From Pythium myriotylum (Eukaryota; Oomycota; Peronosporomycetes; Pythiales; Pythiaceae): 64,000 nucleotides of DNA. The position numbers and the translations under genes are program-made. This document shows positions 1 to 11,238 of this stretch, in pieces; position 1 is the stretch's first letter; the number at the start of each line of letters is the position of its first letter. The stretch is taken from NCBI GenBank assembly GCA_023091665.1, contig JALJCQ010000016.1:930001-994000 (forward strand). Direction: 5' to 3'. The notes under the pieces are model-generated. The model was not told the DNA's origin and ran no database searches. It saw nothing but the letters and a program-made list of their open reading frames with translations.

Positions 1-271
1 CTGCTGATTTGCGTCGCGACTTGAGGTAAGCACGCGCGCACACTGTTTTCGAAGCTTCATCACGACCCTGAGATTTTCGAATGTGGGCATATGGAAATGC
101 GATCAAATTACCTCTTGCAGCCTGGACGAGCGAAAGCGTGTCCTCCCAACAAAGAGTATAGTATGCCTTGTTAAATCGCGCAGGTTCAGGTGGAAATCTC
201 TTTTCAATGGTAGCAATCGTGGAGCGTCACATCTGTCGCGCCTCTGACCATCGCTAGTTGATGAACGAGAC

Positions 272-991
272 CTAGCTCTCAACCTTATCGACATTTTCTG
301 CAGCGGTCAACACTTTCGCCGAGGCTGACCTCGTCAGTGTCTTGATTGAGAGCGACGGCCTCGAGAGCTTGGGAATGAGCTTGGCGACTGTCTCTCTCCG
401 CTGGCTCTTCTTCAATGCCTTAAGCGCTCCGGCTTCAGCCTTTCGTTTCTCCTCGTTGAGCTGTTTGCGCGTGTTGATCTTCCGATTCAGAGTGCGCTTC
501 CGCCAATGGCAAAAGAGTTTGATCTGAGCAGCGAGCTCCGTGGCGCTGTCGACATCATTTCTCGGCACGTCCCGTGGTGGTCCGAACTGGTAGCGTCCCC
601 ATTCCTTCGGATCGACAGGATCGTCAACGTCTGTAGCAATCATGTACCGACGTAACTGCTGCCTACTCGTGTTGCGAATCTGCTTCTCTCGTTCCATGAA
701 GAGGCACTCGCGGGCGACGACCATTTCGTCCTTCTCGCGGGTCCTCTCCAGGAACTCTTCGAATGCTTTCCTGTGATCCACTTTCGGAGGGCCACGCCGT
801 TGTTCAGTGGCCGATTCTGAAGAGTTATCGTTTGCCTGGTTCTGCTTCTTGGACTCGACATAGGCACGCAGAGACTGTCTTTTCTCGATCTCGATCTTGT
901 CTCCATAGCAGTCGCCACAGAGAAAGTCGAGCTCAGGATCGCCAACATCACCGCACCCTGTTCGGCACTGCACATTCGGTGGAAGACTCAT
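272..991 (-). CDS. A20-type zinc-finger protein, function unknown
   Basis: A 239-residue uninterrupted reading frame. Near the N-terminus (about residues 9-28) it has cysteines spaced C-x3-C-x11-C-x2-C with a GDVG turn and LCGDCY ending, which is the spacing of an A20-type zinc finger, a fold known to bind ubiquitin in other proteins. The rest is highly charged and helical, with many Lys/Arg/Glu (RTREKDE, KRKAEAGALKALKK), and has no AN1 finger, so it is not a standard plant-like A20/AN1 stress protein. The ATG at 991 was chosen because the open frame upstream has only a TTG start. An upstream exon cannot be excluded. The gene lies on the same strand as the ALADIN gene. Function is unknown; a ubiquitin-linked role would be inference from the finger alone. 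Confidence 0.6.
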   Translation of the reverse strand: MSLPPNVQCRTGCGDVGDPELDFLCGDCYGDKIEIEKRQSLRAYVESKKQNQANDNSSESATEQRRGPPKVDHRKAFEEFLERTREKDEMVVARECLFMEREKQIRNTSRQQLRRYMIATDVDDPVDPKEWGRYQFGPPRDVPRNDVDSATELAAQIKLFCHWRKRTLNRKINTRKQLNEEKRKAEAGALKALKKSQRRETVAKLIPKLSRPSLSIKTLTRSASAKVLTAAENVDKVES

Positions 992-1453
992 CAAATTGCG
1001 GCGGTCTCTAGCAAACCAACTCGTATTTTGTTGTGAAACGAACAAATCCAAAATGGGATTGATTATTCCTGATAGGAGAAGTCGACATATTCAATTTGTG
1101 ACTGATCTTGCGGGGTTCAACGCAAATGGGATATAGCCAGCATTCTGTGGTCTTTGAGTGAGGCTACTTCGGGAGAAAGTTGACACGGCAGGACCAACTT
1201 GGACCAACTTTCGTTTTGGCTATTGACACTGCGAGCTAGCGTTGCAGAACAGCGAGAAATCACCTTCCCGCAACCTTCGTGAGGCTTCTTTCAAAACGAA
1301 GCAAGTTATCCGGCCCTCTCTACGAGGCACCATCGAAAGAAGGCGGTCGATCCAAGTAACTCGAGAATTGAGTAGGCGTACATTCAACAAACTCGAATTA
1401 AGACCCGATCATTTCTAATGAAAGTGAGATACGTCCTAGATCCGCGAATGGCC
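992..1453. other. Intergenic stretch between two minus-strand genes
   Basis: About 460 bp between the start of the A20-like gene and the end of the ALADIN gene. It must hold the promoter of the former and the terminator of the latter. The only structure seen is a short direct repeat, two adjacent copies of GGACCAACTT near 1192-1211. No coding frame looks real. Confidence 0.5.
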
Positions 1454-3201
1454 TTACTCTTCATCGAAGTAAAACGGGTGGAATGTGATGAGTCCATTGC
1501 TCCACGCGATACTAAGTAACGCGCCTTTGTCGAAGCTGGACGCGAAGGTGACGTGGCGAGGCACACCTGCGTTCTGAGGTCCTCGGATTAGGCCACTTCG
1601 AGTGAAGATGAGGAACGGCTTCCACGCGACAGAGAAAATGGCCACGAGAGGTCCGACGTCGTTCCCGCTACCAGACGAGGTCGTCTTGTACGTGATGGCG
1701 ACGCGGGTTGAAGTCGGATCCCATGCAAGCGAGTTGATCTTGCCACCGACAAGTTCGGAAGTACTTTTGTCGAGTGAGAAAAGCTCCTTTTCTGAAAAGT
1801 CTACGGCGGGGGTGTTCATGCAAACACCTAGACAAGCATATGTAAGCGACTTGGCTCCGTAGAGAGAGCAAGCGGATTCGTACTGATGGAAGGAGGACCA
1901 GAGCGGAACTCGTAGGGGTACATCTGGGAGCCCTTACGTGGTGCAACGAGCAGGCAGCGTCCATTGCTGGACCAGGCTGACGTCTAGAGGTCGGTATGTT
2001 AGCGTCAATGAGAATTATCACCTTTTGGGTTGAATACAGCAAACGTACGCCAGTGGCTAGATCCCAGATCTCCTTCTTCCAAGTCAGCGTCTCCCACATC
2101 AGTGACACACCTGATCTGTAAAGTAAAACATGTCAGCTCCGTGGTGTACATATCCAACACTCAAGAGTGGCGTACGCTGTGGAGACAAATAAATACTCGC
2201 CCGTCGGTGACCATTGAATCGAAGTGACTTGTTGCTGACACTTGAGCTCTGACCGACGATGGAAGTGGGTATCAAAGACGAAGACCGAGTCCGTCTTGTC
2301 TGCGAACGCTGCAAGCAGACTGTGACACCATGTCTCACAAATGTAAGCACACGAAGCCAGCACACAAATCACTCGAGTTGCTTTCACGCACCTGCCGTCC
2401 TCGCTCCAGCTCACTTGGTGGAATGACCTCTTTGTCGGATGTGTGAGCACCTGCAGTAGTTCTGGCTCGGCATGGCTGTTCTTGGCCGCCAACTTCCAGA
2501 GGAAGACACCACCTCTAGAATCCACAACCCCCGTCAGCCAAAGAAGGATCATTCCTCCTCCGACATCTACCTCACCGGCACGCAACGGCCAGCACTCCAC
2601 CAGAGAACTTGGCCCACTGGATGCTCGTGATCTCTTGCTGTGCGTGGTGCTCGAGCACGCGGCCGTCCCAGACGCCCTTGACCACGTCAAAGAACGTGAC
2701 GACGCCGTCGCGCTGCGCGACCGCGAGCAGCGACAGCGTCGGGTGCCACGCCGTCGTCGCGACGCTTTCCTGGCGCTGCACGCGGCTCGTGTGCTCGTCC
2801 ACGAACGCGCTCGCGTCCTCGTGGTCGTCGCCGACGGCGCGCACGACCGCCTGTCTCGCGAGCCACTTGGCCGAGTCCACGAGCGAGCGCACGATCTTCT
2901 GCTCGTCGTCGAAAAAGAAATGGCGCACAAAGCGCAGCGCGCGCCTCGCGAGCCGCGCGCTGTGGGGCGTGCTCAGGTCGAGCTCGTCGTCGCCGTCGTC
3001 CTCGGGCTGCGTGAGCGACTGCTGCTGGTCGAACGGGCGCCGCGCCTTGAGCCCGGAGACGCGCGCCGGCGGGAACACGGCGCCGCCGCGACGCACGAAC
3101 TCGTCGCCCAGATGAAGCTCGTCGCGCGGCGTGACGCTGTAGAGCTCGCCGCCCCTCTCGCCCAGCGTCACGGCGTCGGCGGGCGGCACGGCCCAGACCA
3201 T
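1454..3201 (-). CDS. AAAS: ALADIN-type WD-repeat nucleoporin
   Basis: A WD40-repeat protein of about 460 residues split by five or six short introns. The first exon (3201 to about 2576) ends in the blade motif SIQWAKFSGGVLAVACR, which parallels SLAWKPLSASVLAVACQ of human ALADIN. It then splices to GGVFLWKL. The last exon contains SLAWDPTSTRVAITYK and FDKGALLSIAWSNGLITFHP, close to the ALADIN C-terminus ([20 protein letters not shown]). In animals ALADIN sits on the cytoplasmic side of the nuclear pore, anchored by NDC1; the same is inferred here. The ATG at 3201 starts MVWAVPP. It is divergent from the AAA+ ATPase gene and only 2.8 kb from an NDC1 gene. Exact exon borders in the middle blades (1,820-2,400) were placed by eye and may be off by a few codons. 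Confidence 0.85.
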
Positions 3202-3438
3202 TGCTGCCTCTCTCTGCTCAATGATGGCGGGGTGAAAATGATGAACGAGGGCACTATCGGGGAAAAGGGTCAGTGAAGCGGGGTTTTGGATCGTTTCAAG
3301 GTAGAAAAGAGGCTGAATTGAGAATAACAAGGTGAGATAGTGAAAATGCGGATTGTAAAAAGGTGATATTGATGACGTAGGTGACAAAATAGGGTGAGTC
3401 GGGAGAGCAATGGTATTGAAGAGCTCCAGATATTGGCG
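3202..3438. promoter_or_regulatory. Bidirectional promoter, ALADIN / AAA+ ATPase
   Basis: The 237 bp between two divergent start codons must carry both promoters. It is clearly more A+T-rich than the flanking exons. On the minus strand, GTTCATCATTTTCAC just upstream of the ALADIN start loosely resembles the oomycete initiator. An in-frame upstream ATG for the ATPase at 3394 reduces the gap if used. Confidence 0.5.
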
Positions 3439-5994
3439 ATGACGGCAGTGGTGGTGGCGGTGGCGCGTGGACGCGGCGGCGGCGAGGCGCGCTCGCGGTC
3501 GTGCATTGCGCGCGTCTCTGATTCGCTGAGCGAGCGCCATGGGCTCGCTGTGGGGTGCTACATCCGGTTGCGAGCGGGCTCGGCACGTGCGCGGTTCTTC
3601 CGCGTGGCTGTTGACTCGGACGGCAACGAGGATGAGGACGCTATTCGTGTTGACTACTGGGCAAGCGATACTCAAAGTGAAGATGTTTTGCATGGAGAAA
3701 CGAAATTCGAGGCGTCCATGGAAATCGTGTCGCCATCGCGGCTTCGTGTGGCCCAGTACGTGTCGCTCCACCCGGCGTCAGCCGAGCCGCCGCGATTGCC
3801 GGTCGCGATGGCCAGGGTCCTGCTGAAGAAGATGATCCTCCACGAACCCAAGGGCGTACTCACTCTGGAGCTGCAAGGGTTGGATTACGGTGCCTGGAGA
3901 TATCAGGCGTATTATCGAAGTGCGGCCCTGGGATGGCGAGAAGGTGAGGTAGAGGATTGGGTTCTCGATGCAGGCATCGTGACCGACGACACCATGGTCG
4001 CGATCTCTCCGTTTTCTTCTAGTGAGTCGAGTATCGACTCATTGCTGCAAAACTCTACGCCGGGGATCGGTGCCCACGGCAAGCCGCTACGCAACCTGCT
4101 TTCGCTAGCGCTGTTCCCCCCACCCGACAGTCGTAACTGCGGCGGTGAGTCTTCCAGCGTGCTGCTACGAAACCCTGTACTCGTATGCTAAGCAAGCGCT
4201 GATTGAGCCATTTACAGTGATGCAGGCTCGATCGATTCTTATACACGGCCCAAGTGGGTCGGGCAAAACCACACTCGTACGACTCGTTGCTAAGGAACTC
4301 GCCGTGAACGTGCTATCGCTCGACTGTTCGATCCTCGCGACCCCACATTACCGCATCGAAGACGTCTTCACCGCTGCACTTCGTATCCAGCCGTGTGTCA
4401 TTGTGCTAGAGGATCTCGAGCTTATATTCCCGAGAGCGCTGGACGAAAACAAGTACAAGCTCGTTTGCCGCTTCGTTGCCAGTGTGGATCGCATTCGTAC
4501 GAACTGCGTTGGCTTCTCATTAGCTTGTGCAAGTGGCCGGCTCACACGATTTGTTTGTAGGTGCGATGACTTCATCCCGTGTTGCCATTGTCGGAAATGT
4601 TACCACTCTTCGTGCTCTTAACACGAAGATTCACCAGGTTTTCGAAGAAGAGTTGGAGTTGGAGGTACGTAGACGACCGGCATAAACTTCCGGACAATCT
4701 CATTGACTTTGCGTTGGTAGGTTCCTGACAAGCAATGGACTGTTCAACTGTTCGAATCACTCTTGCCTTCACCAGACGCAGTCTCTAATGAGCTCAAATT
4801 CGCCGTCGCTGTCAAGTTTGGTCAACGGCCAAGCAATATCGTAACCCTTGCCCACCGGCTCATCGACTCGAACTCACTTTCGAACGGCCCAAATACACAA
4901 CAACTAAGGTCCGTGATCGAGCGCCTCGGGCGAGACATTGCGACTACGACCGGCTCAACTTCTGCACTTCAGACGTCCGTTCCAAACGTCCAATGGTCAG
5001 ACATTGGTGGTCTTGCCAGTGTCAAGCAAAAGCTTTTGGAGATGGTCGTGTGGCCACTGGAGCGCCCCGACGTTTACTTGCGAATGGGGATTTCTCCTCC
5101 CCAGGGCATGCTTCTGTATGGGCCACCGGGCACAGGCAAGACTATGCTCGCGAAGGCTGCAGCGAGAGCGAGTGGATGCAACTTTTTGAACGTAGCTGCT
5201 AGCGATCTCATGAAGGCAGAGTTTGGTGAGAGCGAGAAGGCTATCACTCGCATTTTCGACACTGCACGGGCATTGAGTCCATGTATGGTGTTTATCGACG
5301 AGTTCCAGTCATTGTTTGGTAATCGGTCGACTGCTGGAGCGGTGAGCTACGCAGTAATTTGGTGACGGTTGATGCAGCGCGCTCATATCTGATGTCTCCT
5401 CAGACAACATCAAGAATGATCTCACAATTGCTGATGGAAATGGACGCTCTGAAAGCCCTTACTGACTTCCACAACACTGAGGAGTCCGAGTCGAAGACAG
5501 AGCACGTTGCCACCAACCGCGTCTTCGTCTTAGGCGCCACCAACGCCTTGAATGCGATCGATCAAGCCTTGCTTCAACCTGGTACGTCGTGTCGAACCAG
5601 TCCGTTTTACTCATCTGCTGACATTCGTGCTTGCTTTAGGCCGTTTTGAAAATGTTCTATACGTTGGTTTGCCTGCCCTTGATGAGCGTCTCGCCATCTT
5701 ACAGTTACAGAAGGCAAAAATGCCATGGCACGATGACGTGGATGTCGAACATCTCGCGGCAGCCACCGAGGGAGCCAATGCGGCTTCGATTGTCGCCCTC
5801 TGTCAGGCTGCGGCTATTCAAGCGATGCATCGGATTGATTCAAAGGATGATTCTCAGGTTTGTTCCCTCATCCTCGCTTTTGTTGACAATAACGGGTCAC
5901 TGATCTGTATGCTTTGCAGTTGATAAGAATGCAAGATTTTGTGCTTGCTCTAGAGAGCGGGCGTTTTGATTTTAGGACGGCTGTCGAGAGTTGA
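3439..5994 (+). CDS. Two-domain AAA+ ATPase, CDC48/AFG2 (SPATA5-like) group
   Basis: Six introns (for example 4145-4217 and 4497-4560) separate exons that join in frame to about 725 residues. After a unique N-terminal region, domain D1 has Walker A GPSGSGKTTLV and a Walker B ending VIVLEDLELIF. Domain D2 has VQWSDIGGL, then Walker A GPPGTGKTMLAKA, Walker B MVFIDEF, sensor ATNALNAIDQALLQPGRF with the arginine finger, and a C-terminal helical lid. The phrase WPLERPDVYLRMGISPPQG matches AFG2/SPATA5 proteins better than PEX6 or CDC48 proper. Such ATPases extract proteins from complexes; AFG2 strips a factor from pre-60S ribosomes. D1 lacks clear second-region residues and may only bind ATP. The start could be the ATG at 3394 instead. 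The stop lies 16 bp from the convergent NDC1 stop. Confidence 0.8.
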
Positions 5995-6010
5995 CCATGA
6001 AATACCCCTA

Positions 6011-8066
6011 TTACTTTGTGAAGCTTGTGTACGATTCTAACGACTTCTTGACGTTCGGTGCGAAGGTGAACGACGACAACTCACTGTAAAATGCATCCGT
6101 GATGCGGTGAATTCCTTGGTCAAGACCTATTTATTGATTGGTGGGATGAGCACAAAATCTCTCCTTCAGATAAGCTAGAGACAAAGAGAAACGTACCACG
6201 AGCGACAGCCTTGGCGTCATTCTCGAAACCGTCACCAGCGTTCCCAATCTTTGCAGACGTGTCGATGTAGGTCTCTAGCGCATTTCTGCACTCAACCAAT
6301 GATGAAAGGATTGCGGGTACCGAATGCTGAAACGAGCATAGCGATCGTAAGGATTAAGTGGATACCCTCCAGAGATAACTGCAGTACATACCTGAACGTT
6401 CCCCTGAACATCCTCGTTTCTGCTAGCCGCCACGAGATGGCAAAGCACTTGCGACGAGCTGTGGACGGCCTGAGTAACCAAGTGGGTAAGAAGATCCAGA
6501 AACACTAGCTGATGAAAACGTCGTATCACGAACCTTCACGTGAATGAATACGCGACGACGAGCTTCCTCCACAATAAAGCGACGTAGTGCGAACTGAATT
6601 CTTGATGCGAAATAGTATTGAACCGAGGACTTGAATCCGTTGGAAGAGATGCGCAAGTTGGAGAGGTGAGGGTGGGTGTCGAGCACCAATAGTGGGTGCT
6701 GGTCTTTCTTCGAGAGGACGAGGTTCAGAAGTGTGGACACCGACTTCTCGACTTGAGCGGCTTCGCTCTCCTGGGCAGCGTTCTTGCGCTCCGGAATCGT
6801 GTTCAAGAGTTGGAGAAGAAGCGTGAAGCAGTCAAGAACACTCGTGGAGGCTCGCACGAAACTGTTCCAGTGTGTCTGTGACGCGAACAACGATCGACGA
6901 GCTTGGCCATCAAACTTGGTTGCCAACAGCAGGTTCGTGAACTTGAACTGCGTCTCCAAGGCTTCAACCTGCTCAAAAGTCGCTTCAATCTCTCCAGCCT
7001 TTCCGCTTGACACGAGCTTGAGAGCAGTGTCCATTCTCTTCTTGAGAGCGTGGATGTATTGGTCAGCCAACGGGGTGGGACTCTGGGTCGACACCGCAAG
7101 CGATCCGCCAAACAGAATATCGCTGAGCGAGTGGCTGCCCGCGCGAGGCTTCGCGAGAGAGTCCCACACCGATCCTGACGCCACGGCATCCACTAGCGCC
7201 GAATGATTCGGGCGGAAGAGGAGCACGCGGAAAATGGAGGCTGCAGCCAACAGAACAAAACTGTCCAGCACGCTGCTGGTGATCTGGAACACGGCACGGT
7301 AGTATCGGAACGCGAACAAGCTGACGTCGTCACTGCGCGTGACGAAGAGCAGCGCGCGCGTGAGCACGTACACGAGAATGCCACGACGCAGCGCGCGCAC
7401 GACGTCCTTGACGACGACGGTCTCGAGGATCGAGCGCCGGTCGAGCACAAACGGGTCTTCGCCCACGCGGCGCTCGAGCGCGACGAACGACGCGAACGAG
7501 ACGATACCTCCAACGACCACAAACGCCGAGAACTGCGCGTCGATCTGGCTCGCCGCGAGCTCGGTCACGAAGCCGTAGGCGACGTGCTTGTAGACCCACG
7601 AGTGGAAGAGGCTGAGCGCGACGAGCACGAGCAGCTGCGGCTCCTGCGTGAGCTTCGCGACGAGCTCGACCGCGACGCAAATCGTGGTCTGGAGCCCGCC
7701 GTAGACGGCCGAGTTGCTCTTGCCGCCGCCGAGCACGAGCGACGACTGCGAGGACGAGCTGGTGGGCAGCAGCACGTAGCGCAGCAGCACGTGCGCGAGC
7801 GAGAGCAGCGCGAGCGTCGAGGCCAGCGCGCCGAACGAGACGACGCCCGGGAGCGCGAACGCGGTCTGCAGCGGGAGCAGCGCGACGAGGCCCCAGGGCA
7901 GCGCGCCGGCGAGCGCGACGACGAGCGCGACGCCCGGCAGCGCCTGCTGGAGCCGCTGCTGCGCGTGCGGGAACGGCAGCGCGAGCGTCGCCGCGAGGTC
8001 GGAGGACGCGCCTGTCTTTGCACGCGCCAGCGCGTGGAGCACGGCGAGCGCATGCGCGACGCCCAT
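6011..8066 (-). CDS. NDC1: NDC1-like transmembrane nucleoporin
   Basis: A first exon of about 509 codons has six or seven hydrophobic segments in its first 300 residues (for example VALVVALAGALPWGLVALL and FSAFVVVGGIVSFASFVAL), followed by a long soluble region. Three more exons follow, reached by a 31-bp intron at 6509-6539 and two longer ones. They read LVFLDLLTHLVTQ, then NEDVQGNVQ joined to HSVPAILSSLVECRNALETY, then SYTSFTK and stop. This order matches the NDC1 C-terminal domain (LLTHLV..., DxxGVVQRDLPKILSALLAL). NDC1 anchors the nuclear pore in the pore membrane and recruits ALADIN. The total is about 630 residues, near the family norm. The ATG at 8066 precedes the first membrane segment. 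Identification rests mainly on topology and the C-terminal motifs. Confidence 0.75.
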
Positions 8067-8349
8067 GGTGGCGAGGAGGAGATCTCGAGGGCGGGGAAAT
8101 AATGCCCATTGGAAGTCGCGGCGGGTTTACTTATGAGGGACAGGTTCACTTAAGAAGATCTCGTACTTTACCGAGATAAACGTACGTAAGACGACAACAT
8201 CAGTGCTCTCGCGGCAGTTGTTGAATTTTTGGTCTTGTAAAAAAAAGCGCTTTTTTGGATTGCGCGCATTCACACGTCTCACAAGCGATGACCAAAGTTG
8301 TAGCTGCTCACGCGGTCTCCAGCCACCAGCCCTCGCCACAGTTCTCGCC
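8067..8349. promoter_or_regulatory. Bidirectional promoter, NDC1 / pseudouridine enzyme
   Basis: The 283 bp between divergent starts. It contains a perfect 16-bp palindrome, AAAAAAGCGCTTTTTT, at 8241-8256, flanked on the left by two further A residues. It lies about 95 bp upstream of the plus-strand ATG. The surrounding DNA is A+T-rich compared with the very G+C-rich first exons on both sides. Confidence 0.5.
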
Positions 8350-11157
8350 ATGAGCGCCATGCTGCGCCACGCCGGCCGGCGCCTCGCCATGGGCGAGGAG
8401 GTGCTCGAGGCGCTCTACGGGCGCAACAAGAAGCCGCTCGTCGCGCTCGAGTCGACCATCATCTCGCACGGCATGCCGTTCCCGCAGAACCTCGAGATGG
8501 CGCGCGCGGTCGAGGACGTCGTGCGCGCGCAGGGCGCGTGTCCGGCCACGATCTGCATCGCCAACGGCGAGCTCAAGGTCGGGCTCGGCGACAAGGACCT
8601 CCACATGCTCGCGGAGATGGGCAGCGCCGCGCGCAAGTGCTCCACGCGCGACATCCCGGCGGCCGTCGCGCAGAAATTTGTCGGCGCCACGACCGTCTCG
8701 TCGACCATGTGCGTGGGCTCGCGGTGTAGATTGCATGGACAGAGAGAGGAAAGAGAAGAGACTCATCGACAGATGCTGCACTCGTGTGTGTGCGCAGGCG
8801 CATCGCACATGCAGCGGGTATCCGCATGTTCGTGACTGGCGGTATCGGCGGTGTCCACCGATTCTCGGAGCAGACAATGGGTGCGTGTCACAAAGCTTTC
8901 GCTTCCTCGGAAGATGGCATGTGCACGACGCTGACGAGATGGATGGATAGATATCTCGACGGATCTCATGGAGCTCTCGCGCACGCCCGTGGCGGTTGTC
9001 TGTGCTGGCATCAAGTCGATTCTCGACATCCCCCGCACACTCGAGTACCTCGAGACGCACTCAGTACCCGTCGTCGGGTACCAGACCGATAAGTTTCCGG
9101 CGTTTTTCACGCAGGACAGCGGCCTCAAGGCTCATATTCGCAGCGACACGCCGCGAGAGTGCGCTGAGTTGATCCACGAAAGCGTCGCCCTTGGGTTGCC
9201 CAATGGCTTCGTCGTCGCAGTGCCCAACCCGAACCCAGTTGACTCGGATCTGATCAAGCATGCCATTGATGTATGGGATACAGTGTCTGTGATTGCAGAG
9301 TGGAATGTTGACTCACGCCTGTACTCGTAGGTCGGACTCCAAGAAGTACTCGATCTCAAAATCGAAGGACAGGCCGTGACCCCTTACTTGCTGAAACGTC
9401 TGAACGAGATCACGTCTGGTGTCTCGCTTGGATCAAACATCGACCTGGTGATGAATAATGCGAAGGTTGGCAGCCAGGTACGGACTCGCCTATGATGTAT
9501 GGCTCTCGTATGGGGGCCTGACTCTCTTGCCTCTAGATCGCGCTGTCTCTGTTCGAACTGGAGAATGACCAGCCCACGAGTGGCGTGGCGTACTCGATCA
9601 TGGACCGCGAGGTGAGCCCGTAATTTCAATTTTGCACAAAGTATACCTGCTGTGCCCTACGAATCCTTTTGTTCATGAATCTTTGCTTTGTTTTTGTTTC
9701 CGGGCTTGTATCACAATGATCCTTCGACGTGACCTGACTCGGACCGCCCCTCTCGCGTGCGAACGAATAGAAGTCAAGCCGATCACTCTTCCAAGCTAAG
9801 GATGCTTCCTCCAGCGGAAACGTCCTCGTGGTCGGAGGGCTTGTGCTAGACATTATCAGTTCCTCGACCGAGCCGATAATCCGTGCAACTTCAAACATCG
9901 GGACGATCCGCCAAACTAGTGGAGGTCATAGATCCCTGAAAACCTTTTGCACACCTTTGGTTTGATCACTCTAACTGCTCTGAGTATTGCAGGAGTGGGC
10001 CGTAACATCGCTGAATGCCTCAAGCGTCTGAACGTGAACCCGCTGCTTGTCTCAGCCGTTGGCAGCGACTCGGCTGGCTCAGTGTTGCTTAGCAACCTGG
10101 AGGAGCTTGGACTTGCAACGAACGGTGTCCGGGTCTCAAGTGACGTAGCAACGGCCGTGTACTCGGCTGTGTTATGCTCAGCTGGAGACCTCGACGTTGC
10201 GATTGCAGATATGCGCGCGCTGGACCAGATTGTTCGTGACAAGTTGTTCTGGGCACCTGGATCGAAAGAGCTCACGGATATCTGGATATCTCTTAGGATA
10301 CGTCGTCGATATCTCTGGAGACGCTGAAGGATGCGAAGCTTGTGGTCGCTGATGGAAATCTCTCGCCATCGGGTTTGCGGGATCTCCTCACACGAAGCGC
10401 TCAGGCTAAGATCCCAGTCTGGTTTGAGCCAACGTCTGTCCAGAAGTCTATGCGTGTTGTGGATGCTAACGCCGTCGAGCATTTGACCTATGTGTCGCCA
10501 AACGGAGATGAACTTGCAGCCATGAGCCACGCGATTCGTGAGAAGCACGGACACTCAGGCCCATCCCACGAACGATTCAAGTTGTCTCAGAATGCTGAGA
10601 TCTTGTCGCATGACCGCATGACACAACTCAAGAATGATTGCCTTACAGGTACGCATCTCACTTTGGAACTTCTCAAATGTACCTAACAGCTCTTGTAGTG
10701 CTGTTTGAGATGGCGAAGCACGACAAGCACACCGAGAAACATATCATTGTCACTATGGGCAAGCACGGTGTCCTCGTTGCGTCAATCAATGTGGACTTTA
10801 GCAAAGTCAATGAGTTGGCACAGATAAACAAGTTCCCTGTAGACGTGTGGGGTGCCCATCACGTGCGAGACTACGCCGTGGCAATGGTCCATCTCCCCGG
10901 TGTGGAAATCGACGTTATCAATTGCACTGGTGCAGGTGAGTCGTCAAGCATTGAGGAGTGGTAACGATGGTCGACTGATACTCTTTACTTTCGTTGCAGG
11001 CGACAGCTTGGTTGGAGGAACAGTGTACGGTCTCCTCAAGGACTACGACGTCTTCCACAGCTGTCACTTGGGTATGGTTGCAGCTCGAAAGAGCCTCGTG
11101 TCTGAGAGCGCGATCAACCCTTCGCTCACGGACAAGATTTTGGAGGCAGAAGCCTGA
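8350..11157 (+). CDS. Fused pseudouridine-5'-phosphate glycosidase and PfkB kinase
   Basis: Nine introns join in frame to roughly 700 residues. The N-terminal half is a PsuG/IndA-type glycosidase: PLVALESTIISHGMPFPQN (catalytic Glu region), FVGATTVSSTM, TGGIGGVHR, GFVVAVPNPNP and SGVSLGSNIDLVMNNAKVG. The C-terminal half is a PfkB sugar kinase: NVLVVGGLVLDII, TSGGVGRNIAECLKRL at the N-terminal signature, KLVVADGNLSP, and NCTGAGDSLVGG with the catalytic Asp. Together they should phosphorylate pseudouridine and split pseudouridine-5'-phosphate into uracil and ribose-5-phosphate, salvaging modified RNA. Intron 10229-10294 removes an apparent frameshift in the kinase part. ATG 8350 was chosen because the upstream open frame lacks family resemblance; ATG 8359 is also possible. 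The same fusion is known in other eukaryotes. Confidence 0.88.
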
Positions 11158-11238
11158 GCAATAACAGTCATTTCACAGGGTATGTTTGTATATACTGCGT
11201 AGTACGTAGCATTGCCATGCCTCAGAAAATGAAGAAGA

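Noticed and set aside
1..271. Gene at the left edge
   Set aside because: A possible donor-like GAG/GTAAGC occurs near position 26, but no frame can be supported from so little sequence.
2443..3276. 277-codon plus-strand frame opposite ALADIN
   Set aside because: Low-complexity Arg/Ala/Glu product, antisense to clear WD repeats.
3439..5994. PEX6 or PEX1 assignment for the AAA+ ATPase
   Set aside because: The D1 loop resembles PEX6, but the D2 phrase VWPLERPDVYLRMGI..PQG and lid fit the AFG2/SPATA5 group better.
7203..8102. Long plus-strand frame (299 codons) opposite the NDC1 first exon
   Set aside because: Arg/Glu-rich antisense artefact of a G+C-rich exon; the minus strand encodes conserved membrane segments.
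10229..10330. Frameshift in the PfkB half of the pseudouridine enzyme
   Set aside because: An intron GTTCGT...CTTAG at 10229-10294 restores the frame and the family motif LKDAKLVVADGN.
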